Assembly: GCA_052168315.1 (NCBI GenBank)
Contig: JBQLZO010000074.1
Span: 1-10,677, forward strand
From: JBQLZO01 sp052168315
Lineage (GTDB): Bacteria > Planctomycetota > Phycisphaerae > Phycisphaerales > UBA1924
Reading direction: 5' to 3'
Length of the DNA stretch: 10,677 nt
The number at the start of each line of letters is the position of its first letter. The stretch's first letter is position 1. A program made the translations under genes and the position numbers. Positions 1 through 6,444 of the stretch are shown here, piece by piece. The notes under the pieces are model-generated. The model was not told where the DNA came from and ran no database searches. It worked only from the letters and a program-made list of their open reading frames with translations.

Positions 1-20
1 CCCCAACTCCCCCCAACTCC
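1..20. repeat. C-rich 10-base direct repeat in leader
   Basis: The first 20 bases are two exact copies of CCCCAACTCC, followed by a related decamer at 21-30. They lie in the C-rich stretch before the transporter gene. No promoter or clear ribosome binding site can be recognised in 1-72. The repeat may continue to the left of the window, so its full extent is unknown. Confidence 0.5.
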
Positions 21-72
21 CCCCGCTCCACCCACTCCCCGAACGCATCCCCCCACACATCAGGCGCGCCAA

Positions 73-1224
73 ATGCCAACCCCAACCACGCCTACCACAC
101 CAACAGTACCCGCCGCCACCCCAGCGCCAACCCCTCCCACATCGCCCACCGCCCCGATCACCAACCCCCACCACCACTCCTCGCAGCTCGACGCCATCCT
201 CGCCGCCCTCTTCACCCTCGCCGCATGGACCGCGGCCCCCATGTTCGTCAAACACTTCGCCTCCGACATCGATCTCTGGACCTCCAACGGCTGGCGATAC
301 GCCTTCGCCGCCGCATGCTGGCTCCCACTCGTCCTCTACCTCATCGCAAAGAACAAACTCCCCAAAGGCATCTGGCGCAAGGCCATCATTCCCGCCATCT
401 TCAACTCCCTCGGCCAGGTCTGCTTCGTCGCCGCCCTCTACCTCATCGCCGCCGGAATCGTCACCTTCGGACTCCGCGCCCACATCGTCTTCGTCGCCAT
501 CGGCGCCGCCATCCTCTTCCCCCAGGAACGCAGGCTCATCAAGGACCCACGATTCCTCATCGCCGGTGCCACCGTCCTCCTCGGCGTCTGCGGCGTCCTC
601 CTCCTCGGCCCATCCGCCACCACAACACCCACCACCACCACCACCGCCACCGCCACCACCGCCGCCGCCACTATCGAAACCACAACCGCAACCATCCCCG
701 CACCAACCACAGACCCCACCACCCTCCACAACGCCCTCGGCATCACCCTCGCCATCGCCGCAGGACTCTTCTTCGCCTGCTACGCACTCTCCGTCCGCAA
801 GTGCATGACCGGCATCGGACCCACCACCTCCTTCGGCGTCATCTCCCTCTACACCGCCGCCACCATGCTCATCCTCATGCTCATCCTCGGCGACCACCAC
901 GGCCAGGGCGCCATCACCAACCTCTCGCCAACCCAGTTCTTCCTCCTCCTCGCCTCCGCCCTCATCCCCATCGCCCTCGCCCATGTCGCCTACTACCACG
1001 CCATCTCACGCATCGGCGTCGCCACCGTCTCCGGCATCGTCCAGCTCCAGCCCTTCACCGTCTCCGCCGTCAGCTTCATCCTCTTCGACGAGACCCTCAC
1101 CCTCGGACAACTCGCCGCCGGCGCGGTCGCCGTCTCCGGCGCCACCGCCATGCTCCTCGTCCAGCGAGGGCACGCCAAACTCGAACGCGCCGAACGAGAA
1201 GCCGCCGCCAAGACAGGCGGCTGA
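73..1224 (+). CDS. EamA/DMT-family membrane transporter
   Basis: This is a 383-residue drug/metabolite transporter-type permease with two EamA halves, about residues 38-180 and 217-365, each giving roughly five hydrophobic segments. The second half has the typical family ending: an AISRIG turn, a helix containing QLQPF, then FDETLTLGQ (near 338-346) and a last helix with AGAVAVSGATAML. Substrates in this family vary (amino acids, metabolites, drugs) and cannot be told here. Two features are odd. About 38 Pro/Thr-rich residues precede the first helix, and a Thr/Ala-rich linker at about 181-217, coded by triplet repeats, joins the halves. The first ATG was taken as the start. The frame is open to the left edge and no clear Shine-Dalgarno is visible, so the N-terminus is uncertain, though the first helix requires a start before about 187. 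No terminator hairpin was seen after the stop. Confidence 0.87.
   Translation: MPTPTTPTTPTVPAATPAPTPPTSPTAPITNPHHHSSQLDAILAALFTLAAWTAAPMFVKHFASDIDLWTSNGWRYAFAAACWLPLVLYLIAKNKLPKGIWRKAIIPAIFNSLGQVCFVAALYLIAAGIVTFGLRAHIVFVAIGAAILFPQERRLIKDPRFLIAGATVLLGVCGVLLLGPSATTTPTTTTTATATTAAATIETTTATIPAPTTDPTTLHNALGITLAIAAGLFFACYALSVRKCMTGIGPTTSFGVISLYTAATMLILMLILGDHHGQGAITNLSPTQFFLLLASALIPIALAHVAYYHAISRIGVATVSGIVQLQPFTVSAVSFILFDETLTLGQLAAGAVAVSGATAMLLVQRGHAKLERAEREAAAKTGG
630..669 (+). repeat. ACC/GCC triplet repeat inside transporter linker
   Basis: A run of ACC and GCC triplets codes for the Thr/Ala-rich loop between the two EamA halves. It is in frame, so gain or loss of triplets by slippage would lengthen or shorten the cytoplasmic or periplasmic loop without breaking the gene. 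Confidence 0.6.
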
Positions 1225-1344
1225 CCCCCCGCTCCGGCGCCCCATCAACGCCCCCGACACACCCCCCCGCGTCCGAAATCTCCACGCACCAGCGCTCACC
1301 AGCCCCGCACACCGGCCCTTCACACAACCCGCGCGCCAACACCC

Positions 1345-1371
1345 TTGGTCCACGCCCATCCATCCGATAGC
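1345..1371 (+). promoter_or_regulatory. Weak candidate promoter before dehydrogenase gene
   Basis: TTGGTC at 1345-1350 and GATAGC at 1366-1371 resemble -35 and -10 boxes, but the spacer is only 15 bases. The site lies 55 bases before the chosen start at 1426. Promoter consensus in this phylum is poorly defined, so this is only a suggestion. Confidence 0.22.
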
Positions 1372-1410
1372 CTGCATGGCGCACCGTCAGCACTCATCTC
1401 CGCCCACTCC

Positions 1411-1418
1411 GAGAGGAG
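1411..1418 (+). promoter_or_regulatory. Shine-Dalgarno site deciding the 1426 start
   Basis: GAGAGGAG sits seven bases before the ATG at 1426. The same octamer precedes the GTG at 5146. It supports the 1426 start over the in-frame ATG at 1345, which has no such site and would put 27 extra residues before the signal peptide. Confidence 0.75.
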
Positions 1419-1425
1419 CACCGCC

Positions 1426-2961
1426 ATGCCACGCCGTCACCACACCACCAACCCCCGCGCGCCACGCGCAGCACTCCCCCTCCTCATCCTCGCCGCCACC
1501 ACCCACGCCGCGCCCTGCGAAGAACCCATCACAAACCCATACCCACCACTCGAACCCATCGGCATCACCATCAAGCTCGAGAACATCGTCTCGGGCCTCC
1601 CCATCTCGCGCACACCCACCGATGTCGCCACCATCCCCGACGGCTCCGGACGCATGCTCATCGCCACCCTCGGCGGCGAGATCATGCTCCTCAAACCAGA
1701 CAACTCCTTCACCCTCTTCCTCGACACACGCAACGAGAACACACAGGTCAACCTCAACCAGTTCGGATGCACCTCCATCGCCATCCACCCCGGCTTCGCC
1801 GACCCCGAATCCCCCGGCTTCGGCCGCCTCTACACCATCACCACCGAGAACAAGAACGCCCGACCCTTCCAGTACGGCGTCCCCAACGACCACCTCGACA
1901 TCATCTCCGAATGGCAGGTCGACCCCACCAACCCCGACATCGCCGACCCCGCCACCGAACGAGAGATCCTCGTCATCGCCCAGCGCTCCCTCTCCCACAA
2001 CATGACCGACACGCTCTTCCTCCCCGACGAAACCCTGCTCATCTCACTCGGCGACTCCGGAAACACGCCGCCCACCGTCATCTCCGTCCCCATCCTCGCG
2101 CAACAACTCAACTCCATCTTCGGCAAGGCCATCCGCATCGACCCCCTCGGCCTCCAGGGCACACCCGGACCCAACGACTACTCCATCCCAAACGACAACC
2201 CCTTCGCCGGCACACCCGGAGCCCTCAAAGAGATCTACGCGCTCGGCCTCCGATCCCCATACAAACTCACCACCGACCCCCTCACCGGCGACATCTTCAC
2301 CGGCAATGTCGGCCAGGACTCCATCGAATCCGTCTTCCAGATCAACCCCGCCGAGAACTACGGCTGGCCCGAACGCGAAGGCTCCTTCCAGTTCGACAAG
2401 CAGACCCACGAGATCTGCTACCCCGATCCACCCAACCCCGCCTTCACACCCCCCATCACCGAGTACGACCGCTCCGAAGGCCGCTCCGTCACCGCCGGCC
2501 CCGTCTACCGCGGCGCAGACATCCCCGAACTCGACAACCACCTCCTCATCGCCGACTTCACCGGCCCCATCGTCGGCGGCGGCAACACCGCAAGGCTCTT
2601 CGCGTTCGACCGCGACTCCGCCAACCTCGGCGTCGTCACCATCGACACCGCCTGCGGCCCCCCGCTCCCCGAACTCCTCTTCGCCGTCGAGACCGACGCC
2701 ACCGGAGAAATCCTCATCCTCGGCCGCTCCCTCGCCGGCACCGGACGCATCGACCGCATCAGACCCGCAGGCCCCGAAACACTCCCCGCCGACATAAACA
2801 ACGATGGCCAGGTCAACTCCGATGACCTCGCCATCCTCCTCAGCGCCTTCGGAACCACCGGCCCCGACCTCCCCTCAGACATCAACAACGACGACAAGGT
2901 CAACTCCGACGACCTCGCCATCCTCCTCAGCACCTTCGGCCAATCCGCCAACCCCTGCTGA
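1426..2961 (+). CDS. Exported PQQ sugar dehydrogenase-like beta-propeller with dockerin
   Basis: This 511-residue protein begins with a signal peptide (Arg/His-rich head, then ALPLLILAATTHAAPC, cleavage near residue 30), so it acts outside the cytoplasm. Residues of about 45-445 match the glucose/sorbosone dehydrogenase fold: CTSIAIHPGF...GRLYTITTE near 115-140, SLGDSG near 207-212, FGKAIRIDP, IYALGLRSPYKL near 270-281, DPLTGDIFTGNVGQDSIE, and NYGWPEREGSF near 311-321. Family members oxidise sugars or related alcohols using PQQ. His191, in SHNM, sits where the catalytic His normally stands in NHxGG, but the two Gly are Met-Thr. The usual GLRNP is GLRSP at 274-278. Activity may therefore be altered. 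The C-terminus carries two dockerin-type calcium loops starting at Asp456 and Asp485. The gene is convergent with crcB. The substrate is unknown; it could instead be a non-catalytic propeller. Confidence 0.86.
   Translation: MPRRHHTTNPRAPRAALPLLILAATTHAAPCEEPITNPYPPLEPIGITIKLENIVSGLPISRTPTDVATIPDGSGRMLIATLGGEIMLLKPDNSFTLFLDTRNENTQVNLNQFGCTSIAIHPGFADPESPGFGRLYTITTENKNARPFQYGVPNDHLDIISEWQVDPTNPDIADPATEREILVIAQRSLSHNMTDTLFLPDETLLISLGDSGNTPPTVISVPILAQQLNSIFGKAIRIDPLGLQGTPGPNDYSIPNDNPFAGTPGALKEIYALGLRSPYKLTTDPLTGDIFTGNVGQDSIESVFQINPAENYGWPEREGSFQFDKQTHEICYPDPPNPAFTPPITEYDRSEGRSVTAGPVYRGADIPELDNHLLIADFTGPIVGGGNTARLFAFDRDSANLGVVTIDTACGPPLPELLFAVETDATGEILILGRSLAGTGRIDRIRPAGPETLPADINNDGQVNSDDLAILLSAFGTTGPDLPSDINNDDKVNSDDLAILLSTFGQSANPC
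2791..2939 (+). repeat. Duplicated dockerin calcium-loop coding repeat
   Basis: Two 62-base copies, 2791-2852 and 2878-2939, start 87 bases (29 codons) apart and agree at 56 of 62 positions by hand alignment. Each codes for a loop of the form DxNxDxxVxSDDLAILLSxFG. Asp456, Asn458, Asp460 and Asp467 are the expected calcium ligands in the first, with equivalents 29 residues later. Three of the six differences are third-codon changes and three alter the residue. Paired loops are the normal dockerin layout, but such close DNA identity suggests recent duplication or gene conversion. Confidence 0.8.
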
Positions 2962-2979
2962 CCCCCCACACACTCACCA

Positions 2980-3010
2980 CGCCCCGGTGGGGCGGCATTT
3001 CATGCCGCCC
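2980..3010. terminator. Overlapping hairpins between convergent genes
   Basis: A perfect nine-pair stem is formed by GGGCGGCAT (2990-2998) and ATGCCGCCC (3002-3010) with a three-base loop. A second, smaller stem, CGCCCC (2980-2985) with GGGGCG (2989-2994), shares bases with it, so only one can form at a time. They lie between the dehydrogenase stop at 2961 and the crcB stop at 3032, the natural place for a two-way terminator. There is no U tract on either side, so classical intrinsic termination is not assured. Confidence 0.55.
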
Positions 3011-3031
3011 GAACAACAAACACCCCCACCC

Positions 3032-3439
3032 TCACCCACCCGCACCACCACCACCCCACAACCCGCGCCCCACCCAAGCCCCCAGCCCCACCAACCCGAT
3101 CCCCAGCGCGGTGTGCCCCACAAAGTTCAACCCCGCCCACCACCAACGCCCCGACTCCGCCATCGACAGCGTGTCATACGCAAACGATGCGAAGGTCGTG
3201 AACCCCCCAAGAAACCCCACCAGCACCACCACCCGCCACCGCGCCGGCAGCACCCCCTCCTCACCAAACAACAACGGCGCAAGCACCCCCACCAACAAAC
3301 ACCCCACCAGATTCGCCACCAAAGTCCCCGCCGGAAACCACCCCGAAACCCGAGCCCCCAGCACCACCAACCCATACCGACAAACACACCCCAACCCCCC
3401 CGCCACAAACACCAGAAACACCGTCAACAACCCACTCAT
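3032..3439 (-). CDS. crcB: Fluoride channel CrcB (Fluc)
   Basis: A 135-residue protein of normal family length with four hydrophobic segments. CrcB/Fluc proteins form dual-topology dimers in the inner membrane that let fluoride leave the cell. The signature motifs are in order: GGLGCVCRY at 14-22, FPAGTLVAN at 35-43 with the conserved pore Asn43, GFLGGFTTFASF at 75-86 with the two pore phenylalanines Phe80 and Phe83, and a conserved Asn at 105. The usual TTFST reads TTFAS here. The Gly-rich tail is probably disordered and reflects the G-rich sense strand. The ATG gives an N-terminus matching the family. The gene is convergent with the dehydrogenase gene and divergent from the zinc-ribbon gene at 3689. 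A fluoride riboswitch, often found before crcB, was looked for upstream and not recognised. Confidence 0.93.
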   Translation of the reverse strand: MSGLLTVFLVFVAGGLGCVCRYGLVVLGARVSGWFPAGTLVANLVGCLLVGVLAPLLFGEEGVLPARWRVVVLVGFLGGFTTFASFAYDTLSMAESGRWWWAGLNFVGHTALGIGLVGLGAWVGRGLWGGGGAGG

Positions 3440-3512
3440 CCCAACACCCTACCACCAATCGCCACCCTCTCCCTTCTCCCCACCGCCGCTTTCCGAACGA
3501 GAACAAAGCCCC

Positions 3513-3541
3513 TTGTCCCTCCCCGCGCCATTCCCTACATT
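3513..3541 (+). promoter_or_regulatory. Candidate sigma-70-type promoter for the island
   Basis: TTGTCC (3513-3518) and TACATT (3536-3541) are separated by 17 bases; each matches the consensus at four of six positions. It faces the gene at 3689 and would give a leader of about 140 bases. That leader holds an imperfect hairpin at 3619-3642: a nine-pair stem with one bulge, loop CTCAA. It lies just before the change from C-rich to balanced sequence. Confidence 0.35.
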
Positions 3542-3688
3542 CAACGCGTGGCCCCCCGCGCCCCACATCACAAGAGACGCACCCCGATCACCCGCCCCCC
3601 CGCGAGCCCAGCCGCACACGGCGCCTCGCTCAACGAGCGCCGCGACCACTCCCAGAAAGTCCGCTCGCGGAGGCCGGGTCTCACGCTC

Positions 3689-4366
3689 ATGGTTGCAAGA
3701 TCGGCCGCCACATTCGCACTGTTCTTTGCGATCAGCATCCTCTTACTCTTTCTCGCAAACATATATTGCGCAGTACGGTTCAATCCCGACCCAGCCGAAT
3801 ATTCTCATCGTCACGGAACAACGACATGGCCAATCGCGCCCCCAAACAACTGGCCGCCAAAGCCAGAATCCACCACAACTTGGCAAGATGAGTATGGTAC
3901 CGCACGCGAGATTGGCTGGGTTCGTCGAAGAGGTGGTGGCCTTCCGTTCAGCAGAGTGCGATACACTGTCTTCAACATGTACACATTCCGAACCGGATGG
4001 CCGATTGAGATTTACCGATCGGTGCAGCCGCGAGCGGGACTGGAATTTACTGAAGTATCTGTCTTCGCTCGCGGAGTTCGGGCGGACTTCTTGCCCCAGC
4101 GACACACAATTCGCGCCGCCAGGACAATCCCCATCATGCCAATCTGGCCAGACTGGCTGTGGGCCCATCTCGCCCTGACCGCCCTGCTAATGATCAGCTA
4201 TATGTCACTTGTCAAGACACTTGGGATCGCACGCCGCACAATCCGACTGGCGCGGGGTCGATGTGCCAATTGTGGTTATAAGAGTGACATGTCCATTGAA
4301 CCGTGCCCAGAGTGCGGCACCATGCAGCGGAACCACAAGCCGCACGCCCATGTCGGCGCTGAGTAG
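3689..4366 (+). CDS. Two-TM membrane protein with C-terminal zinc ribbon
   Basis: A 225-residue protein of unknown function. Residues 5-28 form an N-terminal membrane helix, about 30-150 a soluble domain on the outer face with a TFRTGWP segment (99-105), about 153-176 a second helix, and the tail after it is probably cytoplasmic. The tail carries C192-x2-C195-GY and C206-x2-C209, a four-Cys zinc-ribbon knuckle. The combination of GWP motif, a PIWPxxL start to the second helix and a CxxCGY...CPxCG tail is, from memory, common in planctomycete hypothetical membrane proteins. GGAGG at 3669-3673 lies 15 bases before the ATG, a little far, and no better start is visible. Base use is balanced, unlike the crcB side. 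The role of the zinc ribbon (metal site, protein contact or nucleic acid contact) is not known. Confidence 0.78.
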   Translation: MVARSAATFALFFAISILLLFLANIYCAVRFNPDPAEYSHRHGTTTWPIAPPNNWPPKPESTTTWQDEYGTAREIGWVRRRGGGLPFSRVRYTVFNMYTFRTGWPIEIYRSVQPRAGLEFTEVSVFARGVRADFLPQRHTIRAARTIPIMPIWPDWLWAHLALTALLMISYMSLVKTLGIARRTIRLARGRCANCGYKSDMSIEPCPECGTMQRNHKPHAHVGAE

Positions 4367-4597
4367 CGTCCCGGGGCCGGGTACGACCAACCACCCGTTC
4401 ACCTGCCACCGACATCGCTTCAATGCCGCCGTCTCCCACCCCGCTTCCACCCCCGCGCCCCAAACAAGCCATACCACCCCCGGTACCATCGCCAACCCGA
4501 CCGATCACCGACCCGCCCACCCATGCAGGACCAGACCCTCACCCGGGAACTCGCACCCAGAGATCAATGATCCGTACGGAAATGGCGGTGGATCTGA

Positions 4598-5050
4598 ATG
4601 AGCACCCATGCTCCAACGCACCCACAGCCCGCCTCGAAGCGGGCTCCAACCGTGCCATCGAGCAGTCTGCCTCGCATCCATTCCTACGCGTTCTGGCCGA
4701 TCGTTGGCGCTGTGCTCGCCGCCGCGTTGGCATACATCGCAGAGCACGCGTTCTTTGTATTCGTGGTGCAGACGCTCGGCACGGGTTTCCTCTTCATATT
4801 GGTTCCGACGGCCTTGTGCCTCGCCGCCGTCGCGGTGTCCCTGGCAATCCCCAACTTCTTCGCGCTGCGCCCATTCCTGATCGTGACCGGGGCGATCCTG
4901 TTCTTCTTCCTCTTCTCCCCCGCCCCTCCGTTCTCGACACTCACCGCCCTCCCAACAAACCTCCCCGTGTTGCTGGCGTGCGCTCTGTATCCATGGGTTC
5001 ACATAGCCATCGCCCTGCTGGTATTCGTCGCCAGGTCCCGCAAGCGATGA
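4598..5050 (+). CDS. Small polytopic membrane protein, unknown function
   Basis: A 150-residue protein with a polar Pro/Ser/Thr-rich head (1-27), then four or five hydrophobic segments at about 31-48, 51-68, 69-86, 91-107 and 123-145, ending in the basic tail ARSRKR. The positive end suggests a cytoplasmic C-terminus. I recognise no family. A weak GGTGGA lies five bases before the ATG. A perfect seven-pair hairpin, AGCCCGC (4626-4632) with GCGGGCT (4639-4645), falls within the disordered head. The stop overlaps an ATG in the frame of the next gene (ATGA at 5047-5050), so the two may be translationally linked. The 231 bases before it (4367-4597) show no gene, only a small CCCGG/CCGGG hairpin at 4370-4381 just after the preceding stop. 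The opposite strand is also open here, but it reads as a charged low-complexity sequence. Confidence 0.6.
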   Translation: MSTHAPTHPQPASKRAPTVPSSSLPRIHSYAFWPIVGAVLAAALAYIAEHAFFVFVVQTLGTGFLFILVPTALCLAAVAVSLAIPNFFALRPFLIVTGAILFFFLFSPAPPFSTLTALPTNLPVLLACALYPWVHIAIALLVFVARSRKR

Positions 5051-5132
5051 CTTCCCTCAACATCTCGCTTGGAGTCGCGTCGCATACAATCAGGCAACAG
5101 CACGATCCCGCGCCGAACCGACAATGGCGTTC

Positions 5133-5140
5133 GAGAGGAG
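5133..5140 (+). promoter_or_regulatory. Shine-Dalgarno site deciding the 5146 GTG start
   Basis: GAGAGGAG lies five bases before GTG 5146. A TACAAT box at 5085-5090 upstream resembles a -10 element but has no acceptable -35 partner. The site favours GTG 5146 over the in-frame ATG at 5047. Confidence 0.65.
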
Positions 5141-5145
5141 TTCGC

Positions 5146-6372
5146 GTGAAGCACTTCGATCAATCCCGGACCCTCAAGCGGTGTGTACACGCTTGCCTCT
5201 ACCTGCTGATGGCCGTCACGCAGATCGAGACCGCCGGAGCGCAGGAAGCAAACGCCTTGCCTGTGCCGCGCTGCGATTTCGCTCCATCTGAATCAAGATA
5301 CTTTGATGGCGCTGGACTCGCCCCGAGCGGCCTAGGGCACACCCACGCCTCCGATCCGGCACACAGTCCGGCAGGCAACTACTCACTGGGGCCCGGCATC
5401 GATCCGAGCGGCTCATTCATCGAGCCACTCAGAGAAGCTTCCATCGATAGCGACTCGATCACCTATTTGCACCCGGTCGTCTTGATGTCTCAAGCCGAAC
5501 CAGCACAGACCCATTGGACATTATGGTGCGAAGACTCGGTACGGTTCGTCGCAGTCTGCGATAGCGGTCGCGCTGTCGTAGACATCTCATGGCGCGATCT
5601 CAAGCGCAACTCGCCGGAACAAACGAAGCCGAGCGACGATGGGTGGAGAGAGTCGGCCAACCAACTCATGTGGCAAACCGAAGACGAGATGACCCTCCCC
5701 GACCTCCGCGCGATCGCCGTGGTCGATCTCGAAGGGATTCCAACAGCAGTATTCACCTACTGCGACCCTGAGCCGAAGATTGGAATCCAAACAGCATGGG
5801 GCTTCAGGCGTCTGGGCTCGAATTCGGTCCGCGCAGCGCACTTGCTGGCGGATGATCGGAATGCGGCAATCCTCTTGGCCGGCCGACACTCGAGGTCGGA
5901 GTGCCATGGGCTCGCCCTGCTCACGATCGACACCCTGGCGACTTGCGGACGCATGATCCATACCCGACTGATTGATCCCGATCTCTTCCTGAACTTCCGG
6001 CCGACCGCCGCATGCCGCTCCAGATTGAGAGCGGATCAACTGCTTCAAGTGGAGTTCTGGCAAATCGATCTCGTTCCCAGGCCCCTGCAGGCGGAGTACA
6101 CGGGAATCAAACAACCCGATCGCGTTCCGGCCGCACCGAATGGAGTCGAGGCCACGGCGATCGGCGTCGTGGTCATGAGCCTGTTCAGGCCCGACGGCTG
6201 CGAATGGATCCAAGACTCATGGGAAGTGCATGACTTTGAGCACATCTCGCTCTCGCGGAACAGAGCGCCCATCGCCGGTGTCGAGGAAAAGAACGGAGTG
6301 TGCGAACGCGTCCATGTGTATTACAACGGCAATATCATCCACACGATCGACCTGACACCCCAATCGATGTAG
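5146..6372 (+). CDS. Exported Cys-rich protein, unknown function
   Basis: A 408-residue protein I cannot place in a family. From the GTG it has a basic head (LKR), a hydrophobic core (ACLYLLMAVTQ) and an AGAQ-EANA cleavage site near residue 33, a good signal peptide. The mature part has nine cysteines (43, 128, 138, 206, 253, 267, 290, 352, 386), compatible with disulfides outside the cytoplasm. Residues 45-95 are low in complexity, with APSG and DPSG repeats. Residues 120-400 alternate short hydrophobic strands with polar turns (for example AAILLAGRHSR and HGLALLTID), which suggests a beta-rich, perhaps propeller-like fold; this is an inference only. It is 95 bases from the preceding gene and 72 before the next, similar-length lipoprotein gene. 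If ATG 5047 were used, 33 residues would be added and the signal peptide would be internal. Confidence 0.7.
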   Translation: MKHFDQSRTLKRCVHACLYLLMAVTQIETAGAQEANALPVPRCDFAPSESRYFDGAGLAPSGLGHTHASDPAHSPAGNYSLGPGIDPSGSFIEPLREASIDSDSITYLHPVVLMSQAEPAQTHWTLWCEDSVRFVAVCDSGRAVVDISWRDLKRNSPEQTKPSDDGWRESANQLMWQTEDEMTLPDLRAIAVVDLEGIPTAVFTYCDPEPKIGIQTAWGFRRLGSNSVRAAHLLADDRNAAILLAGRHSRSECHGLALLTIDTLATCGRMIHTRLIDPDLFLNFRPTAACRSRLRADQLLQVEFWQIDLVPRPLQAEYTGIKQPDRVPAAPNGVEATAIGVVVMSLFRPDGCEWIQDSWEVHDFEHISLSRNRAPIAGVEEKNGVCERVHVYYNGNIIHTIDLTPQSM

Positions 6373-6434
6373 TTCCGGCAGCCCGGTGCCAATCCCCCGT
6401 CTCCTCCCACCGCCATCCCCGCGTCCCTGCCATC

Positions 6435-6440
6435 AGGAGG
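6435..6440 (+). promoter_or_regulatory. Strong Shine-Dalgarno before lipoprotein gene
   Basis: AGGAGG lies four bases before ATG 6445 and fixes the start. It is the best ribosome binding site in the window. Confidence 0.8.
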
Positions 6441-6444
6441 ATCC

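Noticed and set aside
1345..1425. Longer N-terminus of the dehydrogenase from the ATG at 1345
   Set aside because: It would add 27 residues before the signal peptide and lacks a ribosome binding site, whereas 1426 has GAGAGGAG seven bases before it.
983..2005. A 340-codon Pro/Ser-rich open frame spanning the transporter end and the dehydrogenase start
   Set aside because: It overlaps two clear genes out of frame and has no motif or initiation signal.
1767..2825. A 352-codon Arg/His/Pro-rich open frame within the dehydrogenase gene
   Set aside because: It is a shadow of the dehydrogenase gene. The composition is what an alternative frame of NNC-rich codons gives.
3440..3560. Possible fluoride riboswitch upstream of crcB
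   Set aside because: The conserved blocks and pseudoknot arrangement of the crcB RNA motif could not be found on the minus strand. A covariance-model search would settle it.
4505..5002. A 165-codon minus-strand open frame rich in Glu, Gln and Arg opposite the small membrane protein
   Set aside because: The charged text is the complement of codons for hydrophobic helices. The + strand reading gives coherent membrane segments ending in a basic tail.
5587..6213. A 208-codon minus-strand open frame opposite the exported Cys-rich protein
   Set aside because: The + strand gene has a signal peptide and a Shine-Dalgarno site. The minus frame has neither and no recognisable segment.
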